A stretch of DNA of 64,000 nucleotides, from the NCBI GenBank assembly GCA_032158295.1, contig CM063259.1, positions 15,933,064 to 15,997,063 on the forward strand. The letters are read 5' to 3'. Positions 37,001 through 45,600 of the stretch are shown here, in pieces. Position numbers and translations under genes: made by a program. This stretch comes from Pycnopodia helianthoides (taxonomy: Eukaryota > Echinodermata > Asteroidea > Forcipulatida > Asteriidae). Each line of letters opens with the position of its first letter. Position 1 is the first letter of the stretch. The notes beneath the pieces were generated by a model. The model did not search any database and was not told the origin of the DNA. It worked only from the letters and a program-made list of their open reading frames with translations.

Positions 37001-39701
37001 TTCGCGCTGTTGCACGAACACCTCAACAAACCCTTTACCCGTTACCCGTTACCACAATGACACGGGAAAGCTCTGACAGGAGTACACATTACACAGTCAC
37101 TTATCGCACGTCTGTGCATAGGGTCAAAGACAATAGTACAGTCATTGATATCCAATGATTGATGCATGCAAACCTTTAGGGTTACCGCACTTCAAGCATA
37201 CCCGATGAGACGATGATTATTGTGGCACATGGAACCGATCAAGAAATAAATATTCGACTCGTGTTTAGGTATTCAACACTAGGGGATATATAGTGACCGA
37301 GGTTTCGTCGTCGAAGGTGAGTGCAAGTTTTTATCAAGACGTCAGCGTAAGCTTAAATGCGTTAAAAACACTTCGAGATAAATGCATTTGAAAAGTGTTA
37401 ATTTGAAACTGTAAACTCTTTGCAGTATCAACACATATCTTCTGCAGTTTAAATGCCCTAAAGTGTGTTTTTTCTTCTTCTTCTTCTTCTTCTTGTAAGA
37501 GTTAACCTTATCAAAAATATAAAACATAAAAATATACTAAAACGTCGATTAATTAGCACAATAATTAGTCAAGCATTCCCGTCTCTTCGTGGCAGCGCAA
37601 AATCATGATGACCTACTTCTGCGCAAATCTATGGTGTATGTTTCTAACAATAGCGAAGGGCGGGCATGTTACATGATCATGCGTTCGCTGACGAGCCCGT
37701 CCCTTCGTGAAAACTCAAATTCGGACTCTTTATAATAGGGTCATTATAATGACCTCCTTTTTTTTACAAGGTATTTTGAACATGTTTGGAGATGCTTTTC
37801 CCTTCGTGAAAACTTAAACAGCGTAATCTTGGGATTCCCGTCCTATATTCATAATTATTGGAGATGCTTTTCCCTTCGTGAAAACTTAAACAGCGTAATC
37901 TTGGGATTCCCGTCCTATATTCATAATTATTGGAGATGCTTTTCCTTCGTGAAAACTTAAACAGCGTAATCTTGGGATTCCCGTCCTATATTCATAATTA
38001 TTGGAGATGCTTTTCCCTTCGTGAAAACATAAACAGCCTAATCTTGGGATTCCCGTCCTATATTCATAATTTTGGAGATGCTTTTCCCTTCGTGAAAACA
38101 TAAACAGCGTAGTCTTGGGATTCCCGTCCTATATTCATAATTATTGGAGATGCTTTTCCCTTCGTGAAAACTTAAACAGCGTAATCTTGGGATTCGTCCT
38201 ATATTCATAATTATTGGAGATGCTTTTCCTTCGTGAAAACATAAACAGCGTAATCTTGGATTCCCGTCCTATATTCATAATTATTGGAGATGCTTTTCCC
38301 TTCGTGAAAACATAAACAGCGTAGTCTTGGGATTCCCGTCCTATATTCATAATTAACGTATTTAACCAAATTAGAAACTTGTTTCTCAATGGTTCATAAT
38401 TGTAAAGTACTATGTTTTAATTAGCGGAAGAAAATGAATCTCCCACTCCAAATCATGATTTTCGACATGCCCATCCCTTCGAGAAAATATTGACGAAATG
38501 ATGCAAGCATTAAATACAGTGCATGCGGATTGGTTTCTTAAGACGAACCCTGTCTGCAGAAGGTAACCAATTCAGTTCAGAAAACATTATTAATAGTTAG
38601 AAACTGACAGCCGGGAATAAATCCAGTGGCTCATTCCAGAGGTTTGTTAGGTTATTGTGACGAACGTAATGTCTTCCCCCAAACCGAGTACAGCACTACC
38701 CTTGGTATGACCATAGAGGGAGAGGTCTGACAAAGCGCTGAACTAAATGTGCTGACTGCTTTTAGGTAAAAGCCTGTCCGTTTACGGTTATTTTTTGTAA
38801 ACGTGTAACCGTTTCTGAAACGGCCGATTACACGTCTCACCGTCCATTTTTAGAAACATTAAAGATAAAAAGGTCGTTCACATAACTGCGCGAAATTGCG
38901 TCTTCATCACAGCATTTTAATTTCGCGCAAAAAAAACCTATAAAACAAAACAAAAAGTTCAAGAAGAAACTAATCTTACATTATACAGTAACATACCCTT
39001 TTTGTTTCGAATTCTGCTCGATTATAGGGCAGACTGTTTGTAATAGCAATAGTCAGCCTAAGGAGACAACGTAAGGGATTGTCGACAATAATACCCAACC
39101 ACTGTTTACGAGGTTACATTATTTTCACAGTACTTTTCGAATATTGGTGAGGGCCAAACCAACTCCAAATGTATAGACGAACTCCAAACAAGATCAGATT
39201 CATTTTTGTGATTTACTCAATGACCTCACATCAAAACAGTCCTAAAAAGAGTGTTCATTGACATTGTATCTGATACATTTTCAGTGTGAAATTTGTCTCC
39301 CCCCCAACAAAAAAAAAAAAAAAAAAAAAAAACAAAAAACAAACAAACAAACAAACACGACAACAACATCCAATGACGTCACATTTGCACAGTCTGTACA
39401 TTTTTTGTAGGGGGAATTTGTAGGTCATTCCCAACCGTCATCATCACTGCCCACATCCCGCTCTCTGTTTGGTCCTTGCTCTATGGATAGGCATACAGGG
39501 GCATTTTCCACCAATTTTCCTCCCCTTTCTTAAAGGACTTATTGGGTACCTCTCTAAGAAAGATCTCACCTCTTCTTCATCTTGTCCACACGAAGATAGT
39601 AACGCACGTCCATCAGGCCCTCCTCTCTCCTCGTTTTTACGTCCATTTTTGAATGAGGAACGAAACGGGTTCAATCTCAATGGAATGCGATCCTCTGCCA
39701 T
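27895..39701 (-). CDS. AAAP-family amino-acid transporter, copy A (8 exons, intact)
   Basis: Spliced coding sequence reassembled by hand: complement of 39570-39701, 33124-33223, 32231-32387, 31840-32025, 30781-31064, 29522-29746, 28603-28801 and 27895-28054. All junctions are GT-AG, the frame stays open, and the product is 480 residues plus TAA. It looks like an 11-helix permease of the Aa_trans (AAAP) family, which moves amino acids across plasma, vesicle or lysosome membranes using ion gradients. Supporting motifs are LEGRCWNMVRHRW after TM2, PYGAIGYEAFG, WLGTPKDIW after TM4 and GHVCYPTLFQDMLEP in TM6. The first 44 residues form a charged, presumably cytosolic tail. An NVT sequon lies in the TM5-TM6 loop and NST near the C-terminus. 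Substrate cannot be assigned: the usual TM1 glycine-proline motif is absent. Family is known from motif patterns; the exon model is seen; function is inferred. Confidence 0.85.
28603..28801 (-). CDS. Transporter copy A, exon 7 (TM9-TM10)
   Basis: 199 bases, acceptor TTTCAG/CGTTCG, donor TCAAA/GTAAGT, phase 1 in and 2 out. Encodes AFGWKRVLTRSTIVLLELFV and GVLSTLIGGVCSPVLMFIAP, two membrane helices, then CYLRLRSIQTPDEFSKSK. Clear counterpart of copy B exon 7. Confidence 0.9.
29159..29476 (-). mobile_element. AGACCTTTC-ended MITE
   Basis: Ends GGTCTATAGACATTTCCATT and AAAAGAAAGGTCTAG are inverted. The inside has GCAACGTCACAGCCCAAG and TTGCCAGCCAAGGTTGGAAA. The minus-strand frame seen here (VAIYFCFAFLASHSF...) recurs in each copy but is short and broken differently, so I treat the element as non-coding. 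In intron 6 of transporter copy A. Confidence 0.5.
29522..29746 (-). CDS. Transporter copy A, exon 6 (TM7-TM8)
   Basis: 225 bases, acceptor TTCTCAG/ATCTAA, donor CAGAAG/GTAAAG, phase 1 in and 1 out. Encodes SSMFLMIVASYIFMPYDLL (TM7), IINLLPQSLLTTVPILFLFV (TM8) and NNPLFQYVEELLDLPE. The reading frame is continuous with exons 5 and 7, unlike the copy B counterpart. Confidence 0.88.
30335..30534. mobile_element. GGGCCCAATTT-type MITE
   Basis: Begins GGCCCAATTTCATAGAGCTG, contains GCTTACCAGAATAAGGTTAC and ACAATTTGTGACTGGTATCC, and ends ATTTGGCCC. Complementary to blocks of the 42.3-kb copy. In intron 5 of transporter copy A. Confidence 0.55.
30781..31064 (-). CDS. Transporter copy A, exon 5 (TM5-TM6)
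   Basis: 284 bases, acceptor TCCAAG/GCAACT, donor TTTGGAT/GTGAGA, phase 2 in and 1 out. Encodes TM5 (VIALILLLIGIVIAD), a polar loop with an NVT glycosylation sequon, and TM6 with ICGITLFALDGHVCYPTLFQ. In the family and in copy B the core reads ...GGH...YPTIQ; copy A has aspartate in place of the first of the two glycines. Confidence 0.9.
31187..31530 (+). mobile_element. tRNA-headed SINE, nearly full length
   Basis: The head has an A-box-like GTGGCTAGTGCG and a B-box GGTTCGATACC (31,244-31,256), the internal polymerase III promoter of a tRNA-derived SINE. About 270 bases of unrelated body follow (TTCCGGTTTTCCTCCCTCCG is typical of it), then an A/T-repeat tail of AATTATTATTAGTATTAC. Open frames inside it are chance. 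It lies in intron 4 of transporter copy A. Confidence 0.6.
31555..31660 (-). mobile_element. Short fragment of the same LINE 3' end
   Basis: CTCCTGGAGTTGGGCTATGT and the following CCAAAGAGCGCCGACTTCCT parallel the 3' end of the LINE remnant at 25,450-25,540. Only the tail is left. It lies in intron 4 of transporter copy A, just after a SINE. Confidence 0.45.
31662..31760 (+). mobile_element. tRNA-like SINE fragment
   Basis: TGACTGAGTGGTCAAGCGC has the form of a class-II tRNA D-arm/A-box, and the next 25 bases (CAAGCTCTGGTGTTTC) recur at 19,470. No B-box follows on the same strand, so it is a fragment. Confidence 0.35.
31840..32025 (-). CDS. Transporter copy A, exon 4 (TM3-TM4)
   Basis: 186 bases, acceptor CAACAG/ATCCAT, donor ATATG/GTAGGT, phase 2 in and 2 out. 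Two hydrophobic segments (VMVAVASFFGGVGSLVVCAE and FCYLPVIFVFFLLPFMW) are followed by LGTPKDIW, a signature of SLC32/SLC36/AVT-like proteins. About 60% identical in protein to copy B exon 4. Confidence 0.9.
32231..32387 (-). CDS. Transporter copy A, exon 3 (TM2 and GRCW loop)
   Basis: 157 bases, acceptor TTATAG/GAATTG, donor GGAAG/GTCAGT, phase 1 in and 2 out. Encodes GIGGILVLCVILPATVYTAI (TM2), then LEGRCWNMVRHRW and PYGAIGYEAFGDVG, the most family-diagnostic stretch of the protein. It is almost identical in DNA to copy B exon 3, and so is the adjoining intron. Confidence 0.9.
32447..32892. mobile_element. AGACCTTTC-ended MITE with fold-back duplication
   Basis: The element proper runs from TAGACCTTTCTATTGCAACG (32,582) to ACAATGGAAAGGTTTATA. 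A second, inverted piece of the same element precedes it, giving arms 32,447-32,552 and 32,614-32,720. In intron 2 of transporter copy A. Confidence 0.55.
33124..33223 (-). CDS. Transporter copy A, exon 2 (TM1)
   Basis: 100 bases, acceptor TTTAG/GAGACT, donor CACAG/GTACG, phase 0 in and 1 out. Encodes ETAGLSTWECMFLMAG then a hydrophobic stretch ending ALVIST: the first membrane helix. Same length and phases as copy B exon 2. The family's usual G-x-G-x-L-x-L-P motif is not present. Confidence 0.85.
33310..33412 (+). repeat. GGGTGGTTGTGG G-rich tract
   Basis: GGGGTGGTTGTGGGGGTGGC and similar units over 100 bases, in intron 1 of transporter copy A, 90 bases upstream of exon 2. Confidence 0.8.
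34728..34825. repeat. Two tandem 50-bp flanking units
   Basis: CGAACAAAAACAATGAGTTG TTCGCGCTGCTGCAC occurs twice in tandem; a third copy lies at 36,976-37,026, on the other side of the 118-bp array. The unit contains a TGTTCG...CGAACA inverted repeat. Confidence 0.7.
35026..36462. repeat. 118-bp satellite array
   Basis: Unit start TGTCGCATGACTGCTTGCAA recurs at 35026, 35144, 35261, 35379, 35497, 35615, 35733, 35851, 35969, 36087, 36205 and 36323, then once more in degraded form near 36463. Twelve units of 117-118 bases are almost identical (differences: one T deletion, one T-to-A, one G-to-A). No coding frame. In intron 1 of transporter copy A. Confidence 0.95.
36976..37026. repeat. Right-hand flanking unit
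   Basis: AACCGAACAAAAACAATGAG followed by TTGTTCGCGCTGTTGCACGA: same orientation as the two units left of the satellite. Confidence 0.7.
37788..38354. repeat. 72-bp satellite array
   Basis: Eight units of 70-72 bases beginning GGAGATGCTTTTCCCTTCGT (37788, 37860, 37932, 38003, 38074, 38146, 38216, 38286). Diverged relatives of the CCCTTCGTGAAAAC core lie at 37,575-37,720 and near 38,470. Minus-strand frames through it are not genes. Confidence 0.92.
39570..39701 (-). CDS. Transporter copy A, exon 1 (N-terminal tail)
   Basis: Starts at ATG (39701) with MAEDRIPLRLNPF and ends at GAAGAG/GTGAGA, phase 0. The 44-residue charged tail matches the start of copy B (MAEENIPLGLSRS) and its length (42), which is why this distant exon is assigned to copy A despite a 6.3-kb intron. 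The alternative is that a nearer, unrecognised exon is used. Confidence 0.75.
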
Positions 39702-40051
39702 CTAGACTGTACATCTGTCAATAAAAGCAACTGTTGGAATAAGACATCGTTTTGAAGTCATCGGGCCTAACTAGCCAAGTACATGTACAGGTAACTAGCC
39801 CAGTACAGAACGCTGGCCCAGTATGAAGCAGGGCGGAGACCTTTTTGTCAAGGTTATTCAACCACTGCACAGTAATGCGCAGAATGTTTTGTTCACACCC
39901 TATGCATGTGCAGTGGTGCCTATTCGCGAGCGAAGTGGTGACGTCATTGAGGTGACCTCAGGGCGTTTCCATAACGACCGGATCACGCGCTGTGCGACCT
40001 GTGTGTGGGATCCAAGATCCACATGTCATACACACACACACGCCGAGAAAC
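39702..40051. promoter_or_regulatory. Head-to-head intergenic region, probable bidirectional promoter
   Basis: Only 350 bases separate the start codon of transporter copy A (minus, 39701) from that of the SWIM/YqaJ gene (plus, 40052). It contains a perfect CRE palindrome TGACGTCA at 39939-39946, followed by a GGTGACCTCA block, and a CpG-richer stretch than its surroundings (about 39,910-40,000). I see no TATA box at a convincing position. Both 5' untranslated regions must fit in this gap unless upstream non-coding exons exist. Confidence 0.55.
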
Positions 40052-41329
40052 ATGGCGGCGACGCATTACGGTATGGTAGTTTTTTTTGCTGATTATCCCA
40101 AAGCGATTCGTCGTGGTGAAATTGCCCTAAAATCCAATCATCTGGTGAAGTTTCATTTCGACAATACAACAGGGCAATTCCTTGGAAGTGTTCAAGCTAG
40201 TCAGCGAAACAAGAACTACAAAGTAGAGGTAAGTACCTTCGTTTAAAAAAAAAGAAATCGCTAACGAACGTGTTTTGTACATATTTTTCGATGGTCGTTT
40301 CATTAATGTTACGTTTATTAATTGTTAGTGGATCGTACTTGGGTGCATTTTGGTTTTTCTGCCTCAGGTTTAGCAAAACAAGAATGCTTTAGTTCGAGCC
40401 GAAACGTAAATTTTAAGGAAATACAAACTCTTTCCATGTTTGTCCTTGACGACGGCTTCCGATGTAGATCTCCCCCAGATGGCCGGCGCATCATTCACGG
40501 TGGGGTATTAATACGGCCATCAGTGGCAATGCGTATGCATGCTGACAAGCAAAACCTACGAGTGGTCGTCTGTCAAAGTCGACCATGGAGGCAAATACTC
40601 AGAGCACCATGGTTTTTTTTTTTAAATCACATTTCAATTCAATGATTGGTCTTATTTCAGACACTAGAAAAAAACTAGGATGTTTTCTGAAAAGTATTAT
40701 TATTGTACAAAAAACAATTTAACTTACCAAATGAATTTCGTGTGTGTTTTCAATAATATTTGTACAAAAATTATAATTATTTTTAAAAATTTATTTTGAA
40801 TTTCCAGATAGACTTGAATGACGATGGCACCATCAGGAATGCTAGGTGTGAGTGTGCACGTGGAAAGTACAAGTGTCACCACATGGGTGCGTTGATGCTC
40901 CATGGCTTAAGAAATGTTTCTTCAACAGATAATCTCTGTTCCTGGAATAGGCAGCCTATAATTGATGGAATGAAGACGGTATCGGATATTTTCCCGCCAA
41001 GGCCGTACACTCCTGTAACTAGAGAACCTACGCGAGAGGACTGTAACTTCTTTCGGGCAAAGTTGAAGTTAAACAATGTGGTGTGTGGCATGAGATGGCT
41101 CCTTGCCCCAGAGCCACCTGCATCTTCACTCCCTGCAAAACTGGTTGGTGACATTCTTGAGGACAGAAGTTTTGTTTCATCATCCAATCAACTTGGATAT
41201 TTCCTTAAAGAAGTTGAGGTTTCGGCTGAAGAGATAGTTGCCGTCGAGAAAGAAACGCGCGGGCAGAGAGACAATTCCCTTTGGGGAATGTTTCGTAAAG
41301 GCAGACTTACTGCAAGTAACTTTGGTCCG
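40052..41329 (+). CDS. SWIM zinc-finger / YqaJ-nuclease-type protein, 5' part (2 exons)
   Basis: Exon 1 is 40052-40228 (ATG in GAAACATGG, a good initiation context; donor GTAGAG/GTAAGT, phase 0) and exon 2 is 40808-41329 (acceptor TTTCCAG/ATAGAC, donor GGTCCG/GTAATA, phase 0). The 233 residues joined give SVQASQRNKNYKVE-IDLNDDG leading into CECARGKYKCHHMGALMLHG at about residues 73-92: a SWIM zinc finger (C-x-C-x6-C-H-H). Near the end, ETRGQRDNSLWGMFRKGRLT followed by ASNFGP matches the opening of YqaJ/lambda-exonuclease-like domains. Their catalytic D...E-x-K residues lie further on and would be in later exons, which I cannot find. SWIM-YqaJ fusions occur in many invertebrates; function is unknown to me, DNA binding and cleavage being an inference. 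A truncated gene copy cannot be excluded. Confidence 0.8.
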
Positions 41330-42318
41330 GTAATAATAAACAAGTTTGCAGTGGTGCTAGTGCCTAATGTGACTAGCAGCACACCCTTTTGGTGCCTCCA
41401 ACGAGATAGAAATTTATTCAAACTTAAACATTTGTTTCGTTTTTAGGTTCGAATAAAGTCATCGGTCAATGTCCCTTTGTTCACGCATGTCCAGTCGTAT
41501 TGGACGTTCCACTATGCACATCTGTGTTGGAACTCACTCGACCCATATAATTAAGCTGAACCATAACCCTCTTTGTTTGCGATGGAGGATGGGGGCTGGA
41601 GAGGCTGGAGGGGGCAACCTTCCACTGACCTTTACCACGTGACGCTCCACCAATGAACCCAATAGGGGTGTGCCACGAACAGCACGGCGATCGTGTTCAA
41701 CTTTGTTTTTCCCTTCCCTTCTAAAATTTCTTTAAATCACACTTACAACTATACCTATACTTTGAAGTTGTTTGTACTTTGTTAATTGATACTGATTTGT
41801 TTTACTCATTTTGTTTGTGAATCGTAGGCCTTTGTTTCATTCCATAATTATGTTAACGGACCCAGTGGCAGAAAACAATATTTTCTTTAAAGGTAGGGTG
41901 TACTTTCGGAAATTACTCTTAAAGTTAATGACCATGCATAAAAAATGACTTGATAAATAGCACTGGAGAACTGTTTATAATATAAACCATTGTTAGAAAC
42001 GACCCCCTTTCAAGTAATGTGGTTCTAGAGAAAGAGGTAACTTCTCATACCCCTTGCGACGAAATGTGTAGAAAATTCGACTAACAGCGCCCTCTTTTGA
42101 ACAACTGCAGTCAGCCTACCGTATGGGAGACACACACACACCGGGGGACAAAATTTCCACAGACATTGGGCACGAAACAAACGCCGTACTCACACACAAA
42201 AATACCCGTACACATTCTCCTTTGTACAGGGCGACGCGAATGCCTAGGAGACTCTGTCACGGGAGACACAATTTCCTAAAACAATCAGCAATTATCGGTC
42301 CCCGGTGAGACAGTATCT

Positions 42319-42544
42319 GGGCCCAATTTCATAGAGCTGCTTAAGCAGAAACTAGTGCTAAAAAAAATGTTCTTCTAAGCAGAAATCAGCAGGATACCAG
42401 TCACAAATTGTACATTTGACATGGTAATTTGGCCGGTAACCTTATTCTGGTAAGTAGTTTGGCCGGTAACCTTAATCTGGTAAGCATAATTTTGTTGTGC
42501 TTAGCTACTTTTAGTGCTTTAAGCAGTTCTATGAAATTGGACCC
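42319..42544. mobile_element. GGGCCCAATTT-type MITE, complete
   Basis: Ends GGGCCCAATTTCATAGAGCT and ACTTTTAGTGC...TCTATGAAATTGGACCC are inverted repeats of about 30 bases. Inside, an about 30-base block (TTTGGCCGGTAACCTTATTC) is duplicated in tandem. No open frame. Confidence 0.65.
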
Positions 42545-43204
42545 TGATCTAAAATCATCTGCTACAGTGGCTAAGAGTTTTTAAACGTTGAGTTAACATG
42601 AAGCATAGAAATGCATAATGAGTTTCCGGGAGGCATGCACAAAAAAAAAGAAAACAAAAGAACATGACAATTAAGAAACAAATTGCGAAAGTGTGTTTAT
42701 TTCAATTTGTATGTATCCGTAATCCCACAACAGACTCCCCTTCCTTGGTGTGAGCGACACAGCGAAGAGGCATGAAGTACCAACGTACCCTCCACTTCAG
42801 TGTGTTTTGCCAATAAAAGTACGGAGGCTGCCCGCTGTTGACAGTTGCCAGGTTACACCGGGATTGTATCTTAACTGAGTATCCCCGGTCTTCATGCCTC
42901 GTTGTACACGATGTGCACGTTTTCTTGACAGCTAGAAGAGGCGCTGGTCCGTGGACTACTCAGCAATGTCACCAGCAAACCTGAGATCTTAACGACAAAA
43001 ATCTAAAGTCGTTTAAAGTTGAAGAGATTATTCCCATGACAAAAATTAAGGGCTTGGTGTTACTGTTAGATTATATCGACGCCGTTGGAAAAAAAATGAT
43101 AATAATATATAAAAAAGCTTAAAATAAATCAAGAAAAACAACAAATCAAAACAAAACAGAGCAAACAAATACCATAACGCCATCAAAAGATAAACACTCA
43201 ACAA

Positions 43205-43435
43205 CTTGACTCATTACAGTTTTCCAAAAGCCAGCTTAAGACTCATCTCTTGGAATCTGCTTACATCAATAGTCCAATGCACTTTGTCATCTCCACATGA
43301 AATTATGTGAACTTTTGTCTTAAATTGTTCTTCACTTTGCTAAGCGCCTATAGGAATAGGCAACAATAATGATGGCGCTCTACAAAATAAAGCCTGATTG
43401 ATTGATTGATAATTGAGTGATTGATTGATGATTAA
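43205..43435 (+). mobile_element. 3' end of another LINE with TTGA-repeat tail
   Basis: The stretch encodes QFSKSQLKTHLLES, the typical last residues of CR1/L2-like LINE pol (F-K-x-x-LKTHLF). It is followed by an untranslated end with AAGCGCC...GGCGCTCTACAAAATAAAG and a (TTGA)n tail at 43,397-43,432. Most of the element is missing (5' truncated, as is usual for LINE insertions). Confidence 0.5.
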
Positions 43436-44034
43436 TATGTTGCTGTGACGATTTTGTAGCCGGAGCGAGTGGCCAGAGAGTAGGGCTACCACAATAGCAA
43501 CTAAGCAAAGGGGGCTGCGTAGTAAAACCAGCAAGGAATATACTGCCGAATAATGGCTGGAAACAAATTCAGAGTTAAGTTTGAGTATAACTCATCAACT
43601 AAGCATGCTAGAGAGACGAAATTTGTACCTGAATCTTCCTTGCATAGTCCTGCATCCGAAAATTACTTTTTCATTGCATCTTTTGGCCATCTTCATATCG
43701 GAAATTACGGGCAAGTGACAATACTCCGAATGTTCCTCAAACGCATGTCTAATGGAATTTTTGTACACAGTGCTGTTCGAAAGAGAAACATAGAGTATGC
43801 ACAGTTAAATCACCCTCAAATCAATGCTGGATTTTTACAAGTTTTATACCATTGGAAAGCCCGTCTCAAGGGCTCCAGATTCATATTTAATTGATTGAAA
43901 TGGTTGATTGATTGAAAAATTTCACAGCAAACCAATACAAGCGACGACGGTGACAATAACGACAACGAAGACAGCGGCAGAAACAACGACAATACTAATT
44001 CTACAACAGCGAATTTGACAACTACATAATGTCT

Positions 44035-44190
44035 TCTTCGTCTTTCGTTCCATTAAAATAATATTTCATTCCCTTTCCCTCCAAATATTATTTCGTTAAA
44101 TCCTTTTGAAATATTTCGTTCCCTCAAAATCATATTTCGAAAAAAAACACTGCGAGGGAACGAAATAATCATTATATTGTTTCGAGGGGA
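44035..44190. repeat. TTTCGT-CCCTCGAAA inverted repeat element
   Basis: CTTTCGTTCCATTAAAATAA, AATATTTCGTTCCCTCAAAA and the complementary GCGAGGGAACGAAATAATCA. Same family as at 19.5 kb. Confidence 0.45.
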
Positions 44191-45245
44191 ATAAATTAAA
44201 ACAGTTTATGTTTTGTCAGTGATTGTTTTGCATGTTTACAGTCATTGACAAATGATTCTCTGGAGTGTTGGCACTTATCTTTAAATATTTAGATCTCACC
44301 TTAAACCTTCAATTTTTCGCGATTAATAACCAATCCCGAATTTGTATCTAGCTTTTCCATCTTTCTCCCCACTCTTGTCATAACTCATGCATCGACTACC
44401 TTGAAGTTGAGCACTCGTCTCATCCATTCAAGCTAAAAGGCCAACTTATCACGTGTGGACACAATTCTATCGTTTAATTTTTAACAGAAATGCACCGGCG
44501 AAAGCCATGCACGACTTGCTAACGTCAATTTACTGAAACAGTTCTACACAGACCAACTTGAGTTTTGGATGTTCATCGACGGACGGTAGTCAATGATCCG
44601 TAACTAATGCACGAAACGCAGCCCAAGTCTGTAAAGATCGTGTCAACATGGATGCTTTGCAGTCTCTACATCAAAACATTGCGGAGAGAATGTTCATCAT
44701 CTGCCAAAATTTGAAAGGGCACATGCGTCCCTTTTAAAATCCAACCCCTGTTTGAATCTGCGTTTCGGTTCTGGTTTTACAATGTATGGCTTGTGCATAA
44801 TCAAAATTGAATGTGATCTTTTATTTAGTGGTATGTCTACAAAATTTTGCTGGAATAGACCGTGAAAACGCGTACAAAGTTGGGCGAGCACAAAAATGAA
44901 ATGCAAGGGCATAACAAAAACCTGCCAGAGGGAACCAATTGTAGGGCTATTTTGGAAGGTACTATGATACAAGTTCAAACAGACAAACCATGAAACACAA
45001 CACCTAACAAACAGGAGAACTTGTATTACCAAATCTGCCGGGAGAGAGGTCGTTGATTCATTGTTGAACCCAAGTTGACGATGATGGCTTGTGTGACTCA
45101 GTAACATCATTCATAATTCACATTGCAGTTGTCTTTGTACTTCAAAAATTAAGCCTCTGAATAAACTATGAAAGATTACTTGAATTCAATATTTTGCGAT
45201 GGGTGAGTCTTAAAGGTTTACAGCTGTGTGCACGTCATCGCTTTA

Positions 45246-45405
45246 TTAACGAGTTATTGTTGTTGTTGCTGTTGTTTGTTTGTATGTTGTTGTTGTTGCT
45301 GCTGTTGCTATTGCTGTTGCTGGTTCTGGTGCTGGTGCTAGTGCTATAGCTGTTGCTAGTGCTATAGTGTTGCTGTTAATGTTGCTGTTGCTGTTGCTGT
45401 TGTTT

Positions 45406-45442
<37 letters not shown>

Positions 45443-45600
45443 GTTGTTGTTTGTTGTAGTTGATCTTGTTCTTGTTCTTGTTGTTCTTATTCTTGTTCTT
45501 GTTCTTGTTCTTGTTCTAGTCGTTGTTGTTGTTATTGTTGTTGGTGTTGCGGTTGTTGTTGTTGTTCTTCTTGTTCTTCTTTTTCTTATTCTTCTTATAC
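45246..45600. repeat. Compound GTT/GCT/TTC microsatellite
   Basis: Long stretch of TTGTTG, TTGCTG, TCTTGT and TTCTTC units. No gene. Confidence 0.9.

Noticed and set aside
37886..38389. Minus-strand frames with repeated CLCFHEGKSISNN-like peptides
   Set aside because: They are translations of the 72-bp satellite and shift frame wherever unit length changes.
43553..43894. 113-codon plus-strand frame as a possible exon of the SWIM/YqaJ gene
   Set aside because: No similarity to the YqaJ core (no D...E-x-K pattern) and no good acceptor in the right phase.
44697..45110. 137-codon minus-strand frame
   Set aside because: No recognised motif and no supporting exon structure; likely chance.
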